DNA of 36,616 bases from Sneathiellales bacterium (GCA_022360775.1 JAKSCD010000206.1:1-36616), one strand, 5' to 3'; counted from the stretch's first letter, positions 17,727-24,540 are shown. A program made the numbers and translations. Notes: generated from the sequence alone by a model not told the origin.

Positions 17727-18740
17727 TTACCGAACCGCGTTCAGATAGCGGGTTTTAAAGTCATTTTGCACAGCAGCCATTTTGGAATAGTCCACCGGCT
17801 TTGCCCGCGCATAATCACTGGCAGGAAGGAATTTCGCAGCCGCCTCTTTGGAAAGTGCAGAAGCACGAACCGGACGAAGGAACGCATTGGCCCAGACCTT
17901 CTGGCCTTCGTCAGACATGATGAAATCCAGGATTTTCTTTCCCTTATCAGGGTTAGGACCGTTTTTCACCAGGCTCATGACATAAGGAACAACAACTGTC
18001 CCTTCAGAGGGAATAACAAACTGAACATTGGCTTTATCTTTATATTTCGCGCGATACGCATTGAAATCATAATCCAGAAGGATCGGGATTTCACCGGATA
18101 GCACGCGGGCATAGGACGTCTGCTTTGGAACAATCGGATCGTTTTTTGCAAGATCCTGGAAATATTTGATGCCAGGCTCAAAATTATCCAAAGAACCGCC
18201 AACAGCACGGTTCACGGCAACCGCACCTGCATAACCAACAAAGGCAGAGGAAGGATCAAGATAGCCCACCATCCCTTTATAGGCTGGCTTCAACAGATCC
18301 GCCCATGATGTTGGAACCGGCTTGCCTTCGAGTGCATCCACATTGACGAAGAAACCAAGTGTACCGGAGTGAATAGTAAACCATTTTCCGGCCGGATCTT
18401 TCAGTCCTTCAGGGATTTCGTTGAAATGGGCTGGCTTATAGGCTTCAGCAACGCCTTTTTCACCGGCCTGGATGCCAAAAGACACACCATAATAGGCGAC
18501 GTCAGCAACCGGGCTTCCTTTTTCAGCAAGAAGCTGGGACAAAGTCTGACCGGAATTTTTATTATCATGGGGAATGCTGTATCCAAGCTTTTCCTTGATG
18601 GTCTTCAGCTGCGTTGCCCAATCCGCCCATTGCGGCGGACAATTATAGCAAATTGCATCTGCTGCTTGAACTTGTGCGGCTCCTGCGCTAACCATAAAGG
18701 CAGCACCCAAAGCCACTGTTTTCAGAGCTTTTCTGATCAT
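17727..18740 (-). CDS. Periplasmic solute-binding protein of the ABC importer
   Basis: A 337-residue exported binding protein. The signal peptide is MIRKALKTVALGAAFMVSAGAAQVQA (cleavage after AQVQA, about residue 26). The mature part begins ADAICYNCPPQWADWATQL and has the bilobal type-2 fold pattern of the spermidine/Fe3+/thiamine/phosphonate binding group (DVAYYGVSFGIQAGEKG, then PTSWADLLKPAYKGMVGYLDPSS). The two nearby cysteines (CYNC) could form a disulfide. The iron-binding tyrosine pair of FbpA was not recognised, so Fe3+ is not favoured, but the ligand is unknown. AGGAG precedes the ATG. The gene overlaps the LacI stop by ATGA, so regulator and binding protein are cotranscribed. Confidence 0.92.
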   Translation of the reverse strand: MIRKALKTVALGAAFMVSAGAAQVQAADAICYNCPPQWADWATQLKTIKEKLGYSIPHDNKNSGQTLSQLLAEKGSPVADVAYYGVSFGIQAGEKGVAEAYKPAHFNEIPEGLKDPAGKWFTIHSGTLGFFVNVDALEGKPVPTSWADLLKPAYKGMVGYLDPSSAFVGYAGAVAVNRAVGGSLDNFEPGIKYFQDLAKNDPIVPKQTSYARVLSGEIPILLDYDFNAYRAKYKDKANVQFVIPSEGTVVVPYVMSLVKNGPNPDKGKKILDFIMSDEGQKVWANAFLRPVRASALSKEAAAKFLPASDYARAKPVDYSKMAAVQNDFKTRYLNAVR

Positions 18741-19798
18741 GTCGTAGATCTCCTGCGAGTATTTTGGGAAAGGTTCGGGGAGGATGCGGGGGTAAGCTTG
18801 CCGGCTGGTCCCGCTGACTCTCCGGGTCGAAAAACATGGGGGAGGATCAATGCTTCCTTTATGTCTCCTCCCGACAACCGCGCCAGTAACTGTTTAGCCG
18901 CGGCGGCTCCCATCTCCTGCGATGGCTGCACCATTGTTGCAAGAGACGGATAAAAGTGGCTTCCAACGTCGATACCGTCAAAGCCGATTACTGATACCTG
19001 CTGAGGGACAGAAATGTCCTGTTTTCTGAGATATCCAATAACAGAAATCGCCAATAAATCATTTGAGCAAAAAAGGGCTGTCGGCGCGGTTGAAAGATCC
19101 TGGTAAAGAGCTTTCAGTGTCTGTTCCAGCGCCCGCCCTTCATGATCCGCTTCACAAATAACGGGTGCGGGTAACTTCAGATTTGCAGCCCCCTTCAAAA
19201 ATCCGTTTTTTCGGGCGAGAGCGCGATCAGAAGTGGTGAACCGGCCGGAAATCATCCCAAGGCGCGTATGACCAAGTACTGCAAACTGCTCCGCAACCTC
19301 CTGACCGGCCAGGACATTATCAACGGTTACTGTGGGCGTCTGTTCAACAGGTTGATTGTAAATCAGGAAAAAGGGCGTCCTCGCGTTTCGCAGCATATCC
19401 AGCGCCGCACTGTTTTCTGGATCTGCAACAGTGAGTAAAACACCATCAACCCGGTTTTCAAGAAGTGTCTCCACAACTGACTGTTCTTCTTCCGGATCAT
19501 AATTTGTGGAGGTCAACATCAGAGAATAGCCCTGTTGCTTCGCTTCATTGGTGATACCGGCAACAGCCTCAGAGAAGACCGGATTGGATATGGACGGGAT
19601 CACCACCCCTAAGGATTTCGTGTGCGACGTGGAAAGGCTTCGCCCCACCGCATTAGGCCGGAAATCCAGTTCGGCAATGGCTTCCTTAACCCGCTCAGCA
19701 GTTTCGCCGCGCACTTTATGGGTCCCGTTTACAAAACGGGAAACAGTCGCAACGGATACATTGGCTTTTCGAGCCACATCTCTGATCGTTGCCGCCAT
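18737..19798 (-). CDS. LacI-family transcriptional regulator
   Basis: A 353-residue regulator. The N-terminal LacI helix-turn-helix is textbook (TIRDVARKANVSVATVSRFVNG, residues 4-25), followed by the hinge helix (RPNAVGRSLSTSHT). A periplasmic-binding-protein-like effector domain follows (SLGVVIPSISNPVFSEAVAGI, then ALFCSNDLLAISVIGYLR and VIGFDGIDVGSHFYPSLATM). It is the first gene of the transporter operon and overlaps the binding protein gene by 4 bases, so it very probably represses its own operon. A perfectly placed LacI-type operator lies about 60 bases upstream. The effector is unknown but is likely the transported compound or its breakdown product. A GAGGGAAG ribosome-binding site precedes the ATG. 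Confidence 0.94.
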   Translation of the reverse strand: MAATIRDVARKANVSVATVSRFVNGTHKVRGETAERVKEAIAELDFRPNAVGRSLSTSHTKSLGVVIPSISNPVFSEAVAGITNEAKQQGYSLMLTSTNYDPEEEQSVVETLLENRVDGVLLTVADPENSAALDMLRNARTPFFLIYNQPVEQTPTVTVDNVLAGQEVAEQFAVLGHTRLGMISGRFTTSDRALARKNGFLKGAANLKLPAPVICEADHEGRALEQTLKALYQDLSTAPTALFCSNDLLAISVIGYLRKQDISVPQQVSVIGFDGIDVGSHFYPSLATMVQPSQEMGAAAAKQLLARLSGGDIKEALILPHVFRPGESAGPAGKLTPASSPNLSQNTRRRSTT

Positions 19799-19858
19799 GA
19801 CGCGCTTCCCTCAAAATCATTATCGGTATTGGAAGGAATGGTAGGGCTGAAATTCATT

Positions 19859-19876
19859 AATGTAAACGGTTACATT
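19859..19876. promoter_or_regulatory. LacI-type operator for the transporter operon
   Basis: AATGTAAAC / GGTTACATT is an 18-bp near-perfect palindrome (8 of 9 pairs match) with the central CG typical of LacI-family operators (TGTAANCGNTTACA pattern). It lies 61 bases upstream of the lacI start in the only gap before the operon. It is the expected autoregulatory site of the adjacent LacI protein. Confidence 0.85.
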
Positions 19877-19888
19877 TGTGAATTTTTT

Positions 19889-19906
19889 ATGTCAGGGTGA
19901 TGACAT
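19889..19906. repeat. Second inverted repeat upstream of the LacI operon
   Basis: ATGTCA-N6-TGACAT lies 12 bases beyond the LacI-type operator, on its upstream side. It has no T tract. On the minus strand its CTGACA is a possible -35 element. It could be a binding site for a second regulator such as an activator, or chance. Confidence 0.4.
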
Positions 19907-19928
19907 CCACAATGTTGCCCGGTGGGAG

Positions 19929-20816
19929 TTAGCTCAAGTGATCTTTCAGATTTGTCTGGCCACTGCCGGGCTTTAAAGGCTTCTGCTGACTGTCATGAGG
20001 GGTCCAGCCGGTGAGGTAGATAACCTGAAAAGTTGCAGGAATTAACCCATCGTCATCAGCATATTCCTCGAAATACAGCTCAGCGGCACGCATCAGGACT
20101 TTCCGGTCTGTAAACATTTTTTGCCGATCGATCAGACAATTCGTCTCCCCCATTCCGCGAAGTTCCCGCATCAAATCAAAAGGCGTCTGATACTTCAGGG
20201 TTAGTGTTTCAGTATCGGAAACCGGCAATGTAAATCCGGCGCGCTGTAGCAATGCTCCAGCATCCCGAACCTCCGTAAAAGGAGAAACTCTGGGACTAAT
20301 TCCACCCCGAATTTCAAGTTCTGCACGGGTCAGGCAGTCTTTGAGTTCCTGAAGTGTCTCCACCCCGAAAAGAGCTCCCAGAAAAAATCCGTCAGCCTTT
20401 AAGGCCCTGAAAATCTGTACAAGTGCCCCCGGCAGGTCGTTTGTCCAATGCAAACCGAGAACGCTGCCAATCAAATCAAAGCTATTTGGGGCAAAGGGAA
20501 GAAACTCCTCATCCAGAAGGACTTTATTACCTTGCGCGCGCGCCAGCATTGACGGGCTCAAATCCGCAGAGACAAGGTTTTTTGCCCGCCCCTGCTGCCT
20601 CATGAAGGCACCGAAACTTCCTCCATGGCATCCCAGATCCAGAACAGTGTCAAAGGATCGCGTGATATCTTCTGCTCTTTCTGCCAGGCGGTCACTGATT
20701 TCATGAAACAGGAAACCAAACCGGGGCCAGTCCCCGCTTGCTGCACGCTCACGATGTCTGCGAAGGGTGAGGCGATCAAAGAGAAGAGGATGATTTGGTG
20801 TATAAACATTGTTCAT
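19929..20816 (-). CDS. NDUFAF5-type SAM-dependent enzyme (often mis-named BioC)
   Basis: A 295-residue class I SAM-binding protein with motif I VLDLGCHGGSFG (58-69) and acidic residues after beta-2 (SADLSPSML). The conserved C-terminus PATFQVIYLTGW then PHDSQQKPLKPGS (273-285) is the feature that marks orthologues of mitochondrial NDUFAF5 rather than the biotin enzyme BioC. NDUFAF5 hydroxylates an arginine of the complex I subunit NDUFS7 (NuoB in bacteria) during assembly. The same role here is inference. No biotin genes are nearby. It diverges from comF, a common alphaproteobacterial neighbour. The ATG at 20816 is in a region rich in AGGAGG-like bases. Confidence 0.8.
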   Translation of the reverse strand: MNNVYTPNHPLLFDRLTLRRHRERAASGDWPRFGFLFHEISDRLAERAEDITRSFDTVLDLGCHGGSFGAFMRQQGRAKNLVSADLSPSMLARAQGNKVLLDEEFLPFAPNSFDLIGSVLGLHWTNDLPGALVQIFRALKADGFFLGALFGVETLQELKDCLTRAELEIRGGISPRVSPFTEVRDAGALLQRAGFTLPVSDTETLTLKYQTPFDLMRELRGMGETNCLIDRQKMFTDRKVLMRAAELYFEEYADDDGLIPATFQVIYLTGWTPHDSQQKPLKPGSGQTNLKDHLS

Positions 20817-20860
20817 GCCTCCTTATGACATGAAGCATTTTTACGTTCAACGAGATTAAG

Positions 20861-20885
20861 AAACGCCATTTTGGCGTTTATTTTT
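20861..20885 (+). terminator. Terminator-like hairpin in the comF leader
   Basis: AAACGCCA / TGGCGTTT forms an 8-bp stem with a 3-base loop (20861-20879), followed by A and five T. It points in the comF direction and ends 25 bases before the comF start. No gene upstream on the plus strand needs it, as the neighbour is divergent, so it may attenuate comF or be part of a promoter element. Confidence 0.5.
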
Positions 20886-20909
20886 CTTCAAATACTCGTA
20901 ATATAAGAT

Positions 20910-21677
20910 ATGAATCACTCGATATTACCGCAAAAAATTGTCAGAGGCACAGGGAAGGCATTACTTGATTTCCTGTTCCCTCCTCAATGCGCAAAATGTT
21001 CAAACCCGGTTGATTTATCTGGTGCTCTCTGTTCTGAATGCTGGCCGGAGGTCTCCTTTATTACAGCGCCTTTTTGCGAAAGCTGTGGTTTTCCGTTTGA
21101 GTTCGAGGTTGGGACGAACATGAAATGCGGGGTCTGTATGGCAAACCCGCCTCCATATAACAAAGCCCGCTCTGTTTTCCGGTATGATGAGTATTCCAGG
21201 GATCTCATTCTCTCCTTCAAACATGCCGACCGCACAGATCTTGCCCCTGCTTTCGCGAACTGGATGGCGAGAATTGCCCCGGAACTCATGACAGAGAAAA
21301 CCCTCCTGGTGCCAGTTCCCCTGCATTCCCACAGACTTCTCAAAAGACGATTTAACCAGTCAGCGATGCTGGCCCGTTCCCTCGGAAAGAAAACCGGCAA
21401 GCCCGTCTGTACTGATTTACTTCAACGCATCAAGGCAACACCAAGCCAGGGCAGCAAAAGTTTCAAAGGGCGCTACAAGAATGTCGAGGGAGCTTTTCGC
21501 GTTGACCCCAGGCAGGCTGAAGCCGTCAGATCAAAACACATTCTTTTGATCGATGATGTTTTTACAACCGGTGCTACAGTAGAGGCCTGTAGCCGTACTC
21601 TGTTAAAAGCGGGTGCAGAAAGGGTTGATGTCCTGACCTTGTGCAGGGTTGTAAGACCTTCTAACCTTAATATATAG
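20910..21677 (+). CDS. comF: ComF-family phosphoribosyltransferase-like protein
   Basis: A 255-residue ComF homologue. The N-terminus has a double zinc ribbon with cysteine pairs at 27/30, 41/44, 56/59 and 73/76. The C-terminal half is a PRTase fold with the PRPP-binding loop HILLIDDVFTTGAT. RRFNQSAMLA and the KATPSQGSKSFKGRYKNVEGAF segment are typical of the family. ComF is needed for natural DNA uptake in several bacteria and binds single-stranded DNA partners, but it is present in many non-competent species and no other competence gene is in this window. It starts the comF-grxC-nit run with gaps of 31 and 19 bases, probably one operon. Confidence 0.92.
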   Translation: MNHSILPQKIVRGTGKALLDFLFPPQCAKCSNPVDLSGALCSECWPEVSFITAPFCESCGFPFEFEVGTNMKCGVCMANPPPYNKARSVFRYDEYSRDLILSFKHADRTDLAPAFANWMARIAPELMTEKTLLVPVPLHSHRLLKRRFNQSAMLARSLGKKTGKPVCTDLLQRIKATPSQGSKSFKGRYKNVEGAFRVDPRQAEAVRSKHILLIDDVFTTGATVEACSRTLLKAGAERVDVLTLCRVVRPSNLNI

Positions 21678-21708
21678 AAGAACAGTCTTGTCGTACCGGA
21701 TTTAGCAG

Positions 21709-21969
21709 ATGAAAAATATTGAAATCTACACCACCATGTTCTGCCCTTTTTGCGCACGCGCAAAATCCTTGCTGAAAAGCAAAGGCGTACAGTTTGAAGA
21801 GATCGACGTCACCATGGATGCGCCGCGTCGCCAGGAAATGATGAAGCGTGCCGATGGCGCCCATACAGTTCCTCAGATCTTTGTTGATGGTGAACATATC
21901 GGCGATTGCGATTTCATTCATCATCTTGACGCCGCTGGAAATCTGGATCAGATTTTAGGTAAAGCCTGA
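21709..21969 (+). CDS. grxC: Glutaredoxin 3 (GrxC)
   Basis: An 86-residue dithiol glutaredoxin that uses glutathione to reduce disulfides. The active site is CPFC at 12-15 (TTMFCPFCARAKSLL). The glutathione-binding TVPQIFVDG and the GDCDFIHHLDAAG tail match GrxC. It lies in the comF-grxC-nit run. The following gene encodes a putative deaminated-glutathione amidase, so two adjacent genes are tied to glutathione. Confidence 0.95.
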   Translation: MKNIEIYTTMFCPFCARAKSLLKSKGVQFEEIDVTMDAPRRQEMMKRADGAHTVPQIFVDGEHIGDCDFIHHLDAAGNLDQILGKA

Positions 21970-21988
21970 ATATACTCCGGGGACCATC

Positions 21989-22846
21989 ATGACCATTTTC
22001 ACAGCCGCCTGCGTTCAACTGACCTCCTCCGAGACACCGTCAGAAAATCTGAAGGCAAGCTCCGAACTTATTCTGGAAGCTATTGGTGCAGGGGCTGATT
22101 TTATTGCAACGCCTGAAGTGACCAACATGATGGAGCCCAATAAAAAGGCTGCAAAGGAAAAGGCGCAACTAGAGGAAGATGATCTCACCCTGAAAGCCTA
22201 TCGGGAAATTGCGTCCAACCATAAAAAATGGATCCTTGCGGGGTCTCTGGTCATTAAAAAACCGGACGATGACAGGCTCGCCAATCGGTCATTCCTGATT
22301 GCCCCTGATGGTTCAATTGCCGCGAAATATGATAAGATCCATATGTTTGACGTGGAACTGAACAATGGCGAAACCCATAAAGAATCCAATGCCTACGCCC
22401 CCGGAGAGGAAGCTGTTACTGTTCAAACGGAGTGGGGTGTGGCAGGTTTAACCATCTGTTATGATATTCGTTTTGCTCACCTCTATCAGGATCTTGCCCG
22501 TAAAGGCGGCGCTGAATTTTTCACGGCCCCCGCAGCCTTTACTTATACAACAGGCAAAGCGCACTGGCATATTCTCCAGCGCGCCAGAGCTATCGAAAAT
22601 GGCGCATTTGTGATTGCCCCAGGACAATGCGGCCTTCACTCCCGTGACCGCAAAACCTTTGGTCATTCCCTGATTGTCGATCCCTGGGGTGAAATACTCG
22701 CTGATGGCGGTGAGGAACCTGGTATTATTACAGCTGAAATTAACCTCTCCATGGTTGGAAAAAGGCGCCAACAGATCCCAAATCTTAAAAATATTCGGGA
22801 CTATTCCCTGAATTCAGGTGGCAAGAATGCCGTCGCCGCAGAATAA
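21989..22846 (+). CDS. Carbon-nitrogen hydrolase, probable deaminated glutathione amidase (Nit1-like)
   Basis: A 285-residue nitrilase-superfamily amidase with the complete catalytic triad: Glu43 (TPEVTNMM), Lys116 (AAKYDKIHMFDVEL) and Cys157 (GLTICYDIRFAHLY). The FDVELNNGETHKES stretch resembles the Nit1/Nit2 branch. Nit1 hydrolyses deaminated glutathione, a side product of transaminases. That assignment fits the preceding glutaredoxin gene but is inference; other omega-amidase substrates are possible. The family is conserved beside grxC and DUF1178 in alphaproteobacteria. Its stop is only 4 bases from the -35 element of the next promoter. Confidence 0.88.
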   Translation: MTIFTAACVQLTSSETPSENLKASSELILEAIGAGADFIATPEVTNMMEPNKKAAKEKAQLEEDDLTLKAYREIASNHKKWILAGSLVIKKPDDDRLANRSFLIAPDGSIAAKYDKIHMFDVELNNGETHKESNAYAPGEEAVTVQTEWGVAGLTICYDIRFAHLYQDLARKGGAEFFTAPAAFTYTTGKAHWHILQRARAIENGAFVIAPGQCGLHSRDRKTFGHSLIVDPWGEILADGGEEPGIITAEINLSMVGKRRQQIPNLKNIRDYSLNSGGKNAVAAE

Positions 22847-22850
22847 TTTC

Positions 22851-22881
22851 TTGACCTGTCTATTATAGACAGGATTATCCA
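22851..22881 (+). promoter_or_regulatory. MerR-type promoter with 19-bp palindromic operator
   Basis: TTGACC (-35, 22851-22856) is followed after 19 bases by TATCCA (-10, 22876-22881). The spacer is filled by a perfect palindrome, CCTGTCTAT-T-ATAGACAGG (22855-22873). An over-long spacer holding a palindrome that abuts the -35 is the hallmark of promoters controlled by MerR-family activators such as merT and zntA. A conventional reading with a 17-base spacer and ATTATC as -10 is also possible. The second gene downstream encodes a MerR regulator, so autoregulation is likely. Confidence 0.75.
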
Positions 22882-22882
22882 A

Positions 22883-22912
22883 GGCGACCTTGATGATAAA
22901 AGAAAGGTCGCC
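22883..22912 (+). promoter_or_regulatory. Inverted repeat covering the ribosome-binding site of the next gene
   Basis: GGCGACCTT (22883-22891) and AAGGTCGCC (22904-22912) form a perfect 9-bp inverted repeat with a 12-base loop, ending 2 bases before the ATG at 22915. The AAAGG that would serve as ribosome-binding site lies in the right arm. Depending on where transcription starts (expected near 22886-22889), the left arm may be only partly transcribed, so this may act as a DNA site instead. Confidence 0.55.
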
Positions 22913-22914
22913 CT

Positions 22915-23316
22915 ATGTTTTCCAACGAAGAAAAAGCATTTCTTGAACAGGTTGCCGACGGCACATTACCTGTTAGCCTGTTTACTCATACAGCGCATAT
23001 TAGACTTGCATGGCTTCTTTTGTGTGAACACCCTCCGGAAGAGGCTTTTGCGAGGGCTGCAGCAGCTATCCAGGCTCTGGTGCGCAAGAACAATATCAAC
23101 GGCAAGTTCCATATGACAATTACCGGGGCTGCTGTTGAAATCGTCTGGTCTTTTCAAAAGAAGTCACAAACAGTCAGTTTCGACCAATTTCTGGAGGAAA
23201 ATCCAAAGCTTCTGACACATTTCAAAGATCTTCTTTTTGAGCATTATTCCGAAAAGCTTTTAAATTCTGAAAAAGCCACCAGATGCTTTCTAGAACCTGA
23301 TCTCAAGGATTTTTGA
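22915..23316 (+). CDS. Unknown protein, HxxH-containing helical family
   Basis: A 133-residue soluble protein that I do not recognise by name. It appears all-helical. The pattern FTHTAHIRLAWLLL (23-36) then NGKFHMTITGAAVEIVW (62-78) and a C-terminal LLFEHYSEKLL with EPDL recalls an unnamed family with conserved histidines (His25, His28, His66). Those could bind a metal, as in DinB-like bundles (inference). It is the first gene after a MerR-type promoter, with a MerR regulator gene downstream (64 bases to its ATG), so it is the probable regulated target. No signal peptide or membrane segment is present. Confidence 0.75.
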   Translation: MFSNEEKAFLEQVADGTLPVSLFTHTAHIRLAWLLLCEHPPEEAFARAAAAIQALVRKNNINGKFHMTITGAAVEIVWSFQKKSQTVSFDQFLEENPKLLTHFKDLLFEHYSEKLLNSEKATRCFLEPDLKDF

Positions 23317-23380
23317 ACCAAGGCGTCTCTCACACGACACATGACTATTGCCTACAGTTACAAAGGAAGCGAAAAACAGA

Positions 23381-23905
23381 ATGTATAGTGTCGGAGAAAT
23401 GGTGAGAAAATTCGGGTTGTCCAGGACAACCCTTCTCTATTACGAAAATCGCGGATTGATTACGCCGCAAAGAAGGGCCAGCAGCAGTTATCGCCTCTAT
23501 ACAGAAGCGGATTGCGAGAAACTTGCTTTGATAAAAACCTATCGGCGTGCCGGCATGTCGGTTGAAGCGATCAAGGAGATACTGGATCAGGATGCAACAC
23601 CCAACCGGGAAGAAATCCTGAAATCACAACTGGAAACACTTGATCAACAGATTAAGCAACTGCATTCCCAGCGTGCTCTTATTAAAACCCTGCTTGGGAA
23701 TGAAGGCTATGTTCAGTCCCTTACCAAGGAAAAATGGGTTGAGCTGCTCTCTTCGATTGGCCTGGACGCAGCCCAGCAAATGGAATGGCACAAGCAATTT
23801 GAAAAGCAAATGCCTGAAGCCCATCAGTCATTTCTGGAATATCTCAATCTCGAGGAAGGTGAAATCCAGTCTATCCGGATTGCGTCGAGCAAAGAGACGG
23901 ACTAG
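23381..23905 (+). CDS. MerR-family transcriptional regulator
   Basis: A 174-residue regulator. The N-terminal winged helix is classic MerR: MYSVGEMVRKFGLSRTTLLY, then YENRGLITPQRR and SYRLYTEADCEKLALI (1-50). A dimerising helix follows (about 80-115), then a C-terminal effector region with EKWVELLSSIGLDAAQQMEWHKQFEKQMPEAHQSFLEYL. Only one cysteine (Cys45, in the DNA-binding domain) is present, so it is not a thiol-based metal sensor of the MerR/ZntR kind. I chose ATG 23381, which gives the family-standard N-terminus with AAAGGA about 13 bases upstream; an in-frame TTG at 23348 would add 11 residues. It is cotranscribed with the unknown gene before it and convergent with the methyltransferase (3-base gap). 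Confidence 0.88.
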   Translation: MYSVGEMVRKFGLSRTTLLYYENRGLITPQRRASSSYRLYTEADCEKLALIKTYRRAGMSVEAIKEILDQDATPNREEILKSQLETLDQQIKQLHSQRALIKTLLGNEGYVQSLTKEKWVELLSSIGLDAAQQMEWHKQFEKQMPEAHQSFLEYLNLEEGEIQSIRIASSKETD

Positions 23906-23908
23906 ACG

Positions 23909-24406
23909 TCACTTACGGGCAACAACAGCCTGACGCACGGACGGAGAGGGATATTCACGATATCCCTCTTCAAAAGCAAGAATATCAAACTCGGAAAATT
24001 CTTCTTTCAGTTCATCATTTTTCAAAAGAAAATCAGGATTTCTGGGACGGCCATATTGCTCATTTCCGACAGCAAAAGTTTCATAAATAAGGACACCGTC
24101 CTTTTTCAGGCTTTTCTTCAAGTTTGGAAAAAGCGGTCGCCAAAGATAGTTGGTGACAAGAATACCATCAAAGGCATCCTCCAGAAATGGCCATGCCTGT
24201 TGCTCAAGGTCGGCCGCAACCACGTTAACATTTGAGAGCTTCAGGCTCACCACAACCTCGATATCAATATCAACTGCAGTAACAGCAAATCCCTTTTCAG
24301 ACAGGAAGCGGCTGTGACGCCCTCCACCGCAGGCGAGATCCAGAACATGGCCTTCGCCAGGAAACAAAGTCCAATATGTCTTCAGCCATGGGGAAATTTC
24401 TGTCAC
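23909..24406 (-). CDS. Small class I SAM-dependent methyltransferase
   Basis: A 165-residue Rossmann methyltransferase with motif I VLDLACGGGRH (21-31), the acidic end of beta-2 (TAVDIDIE) and the post-motif stretch GVLIYETFAVGNEQYGRPRNPDFLL that recurs in an unnamed group. The substrate is unknown. The start is GTG at 24406, supported by AGGAG 8 bases upstream; no in-frame ATG exists near it. It is short because no C-terminal substrate domain is present. It is convergent with merR (3-base gap) and divergent from DUF1178 (134 bases). Confidence 0.82.
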   Translation of the reverse strand: MTEISPWLKTYWTLFPGEGHVLDLACGGGRHSRFLSEKGFAVTAVDIDIEVVVSLKLSNVNVVAADLEQQAWPFLEDAFDGILVTNYLWRPLFPNLKKSLKKDGVLIYETFAVGNEQYGRPRNPDFLLKNDELKEEFSEFDILAFEEGYREYPSPSVRQAVVARK

Positions 24407-24540
24407 CTGTCATTCTCCTGTCATATTTAGCCGCTCTCCGGTTTAGGGAAGGCTTGCGCTTGAGAAGAAAATCCCTATTTTTCATAACATATACAGAATT
24501 TTCTCGTGTCCGCTTTGTTGAAAACAGAATGTATAGATGA

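Noticed and set aside
20910..21677. Competence (DNA uptake) locus
   Set aside because: comF is isolated from other competence genes here and is conserved in many non-competent bacteria.
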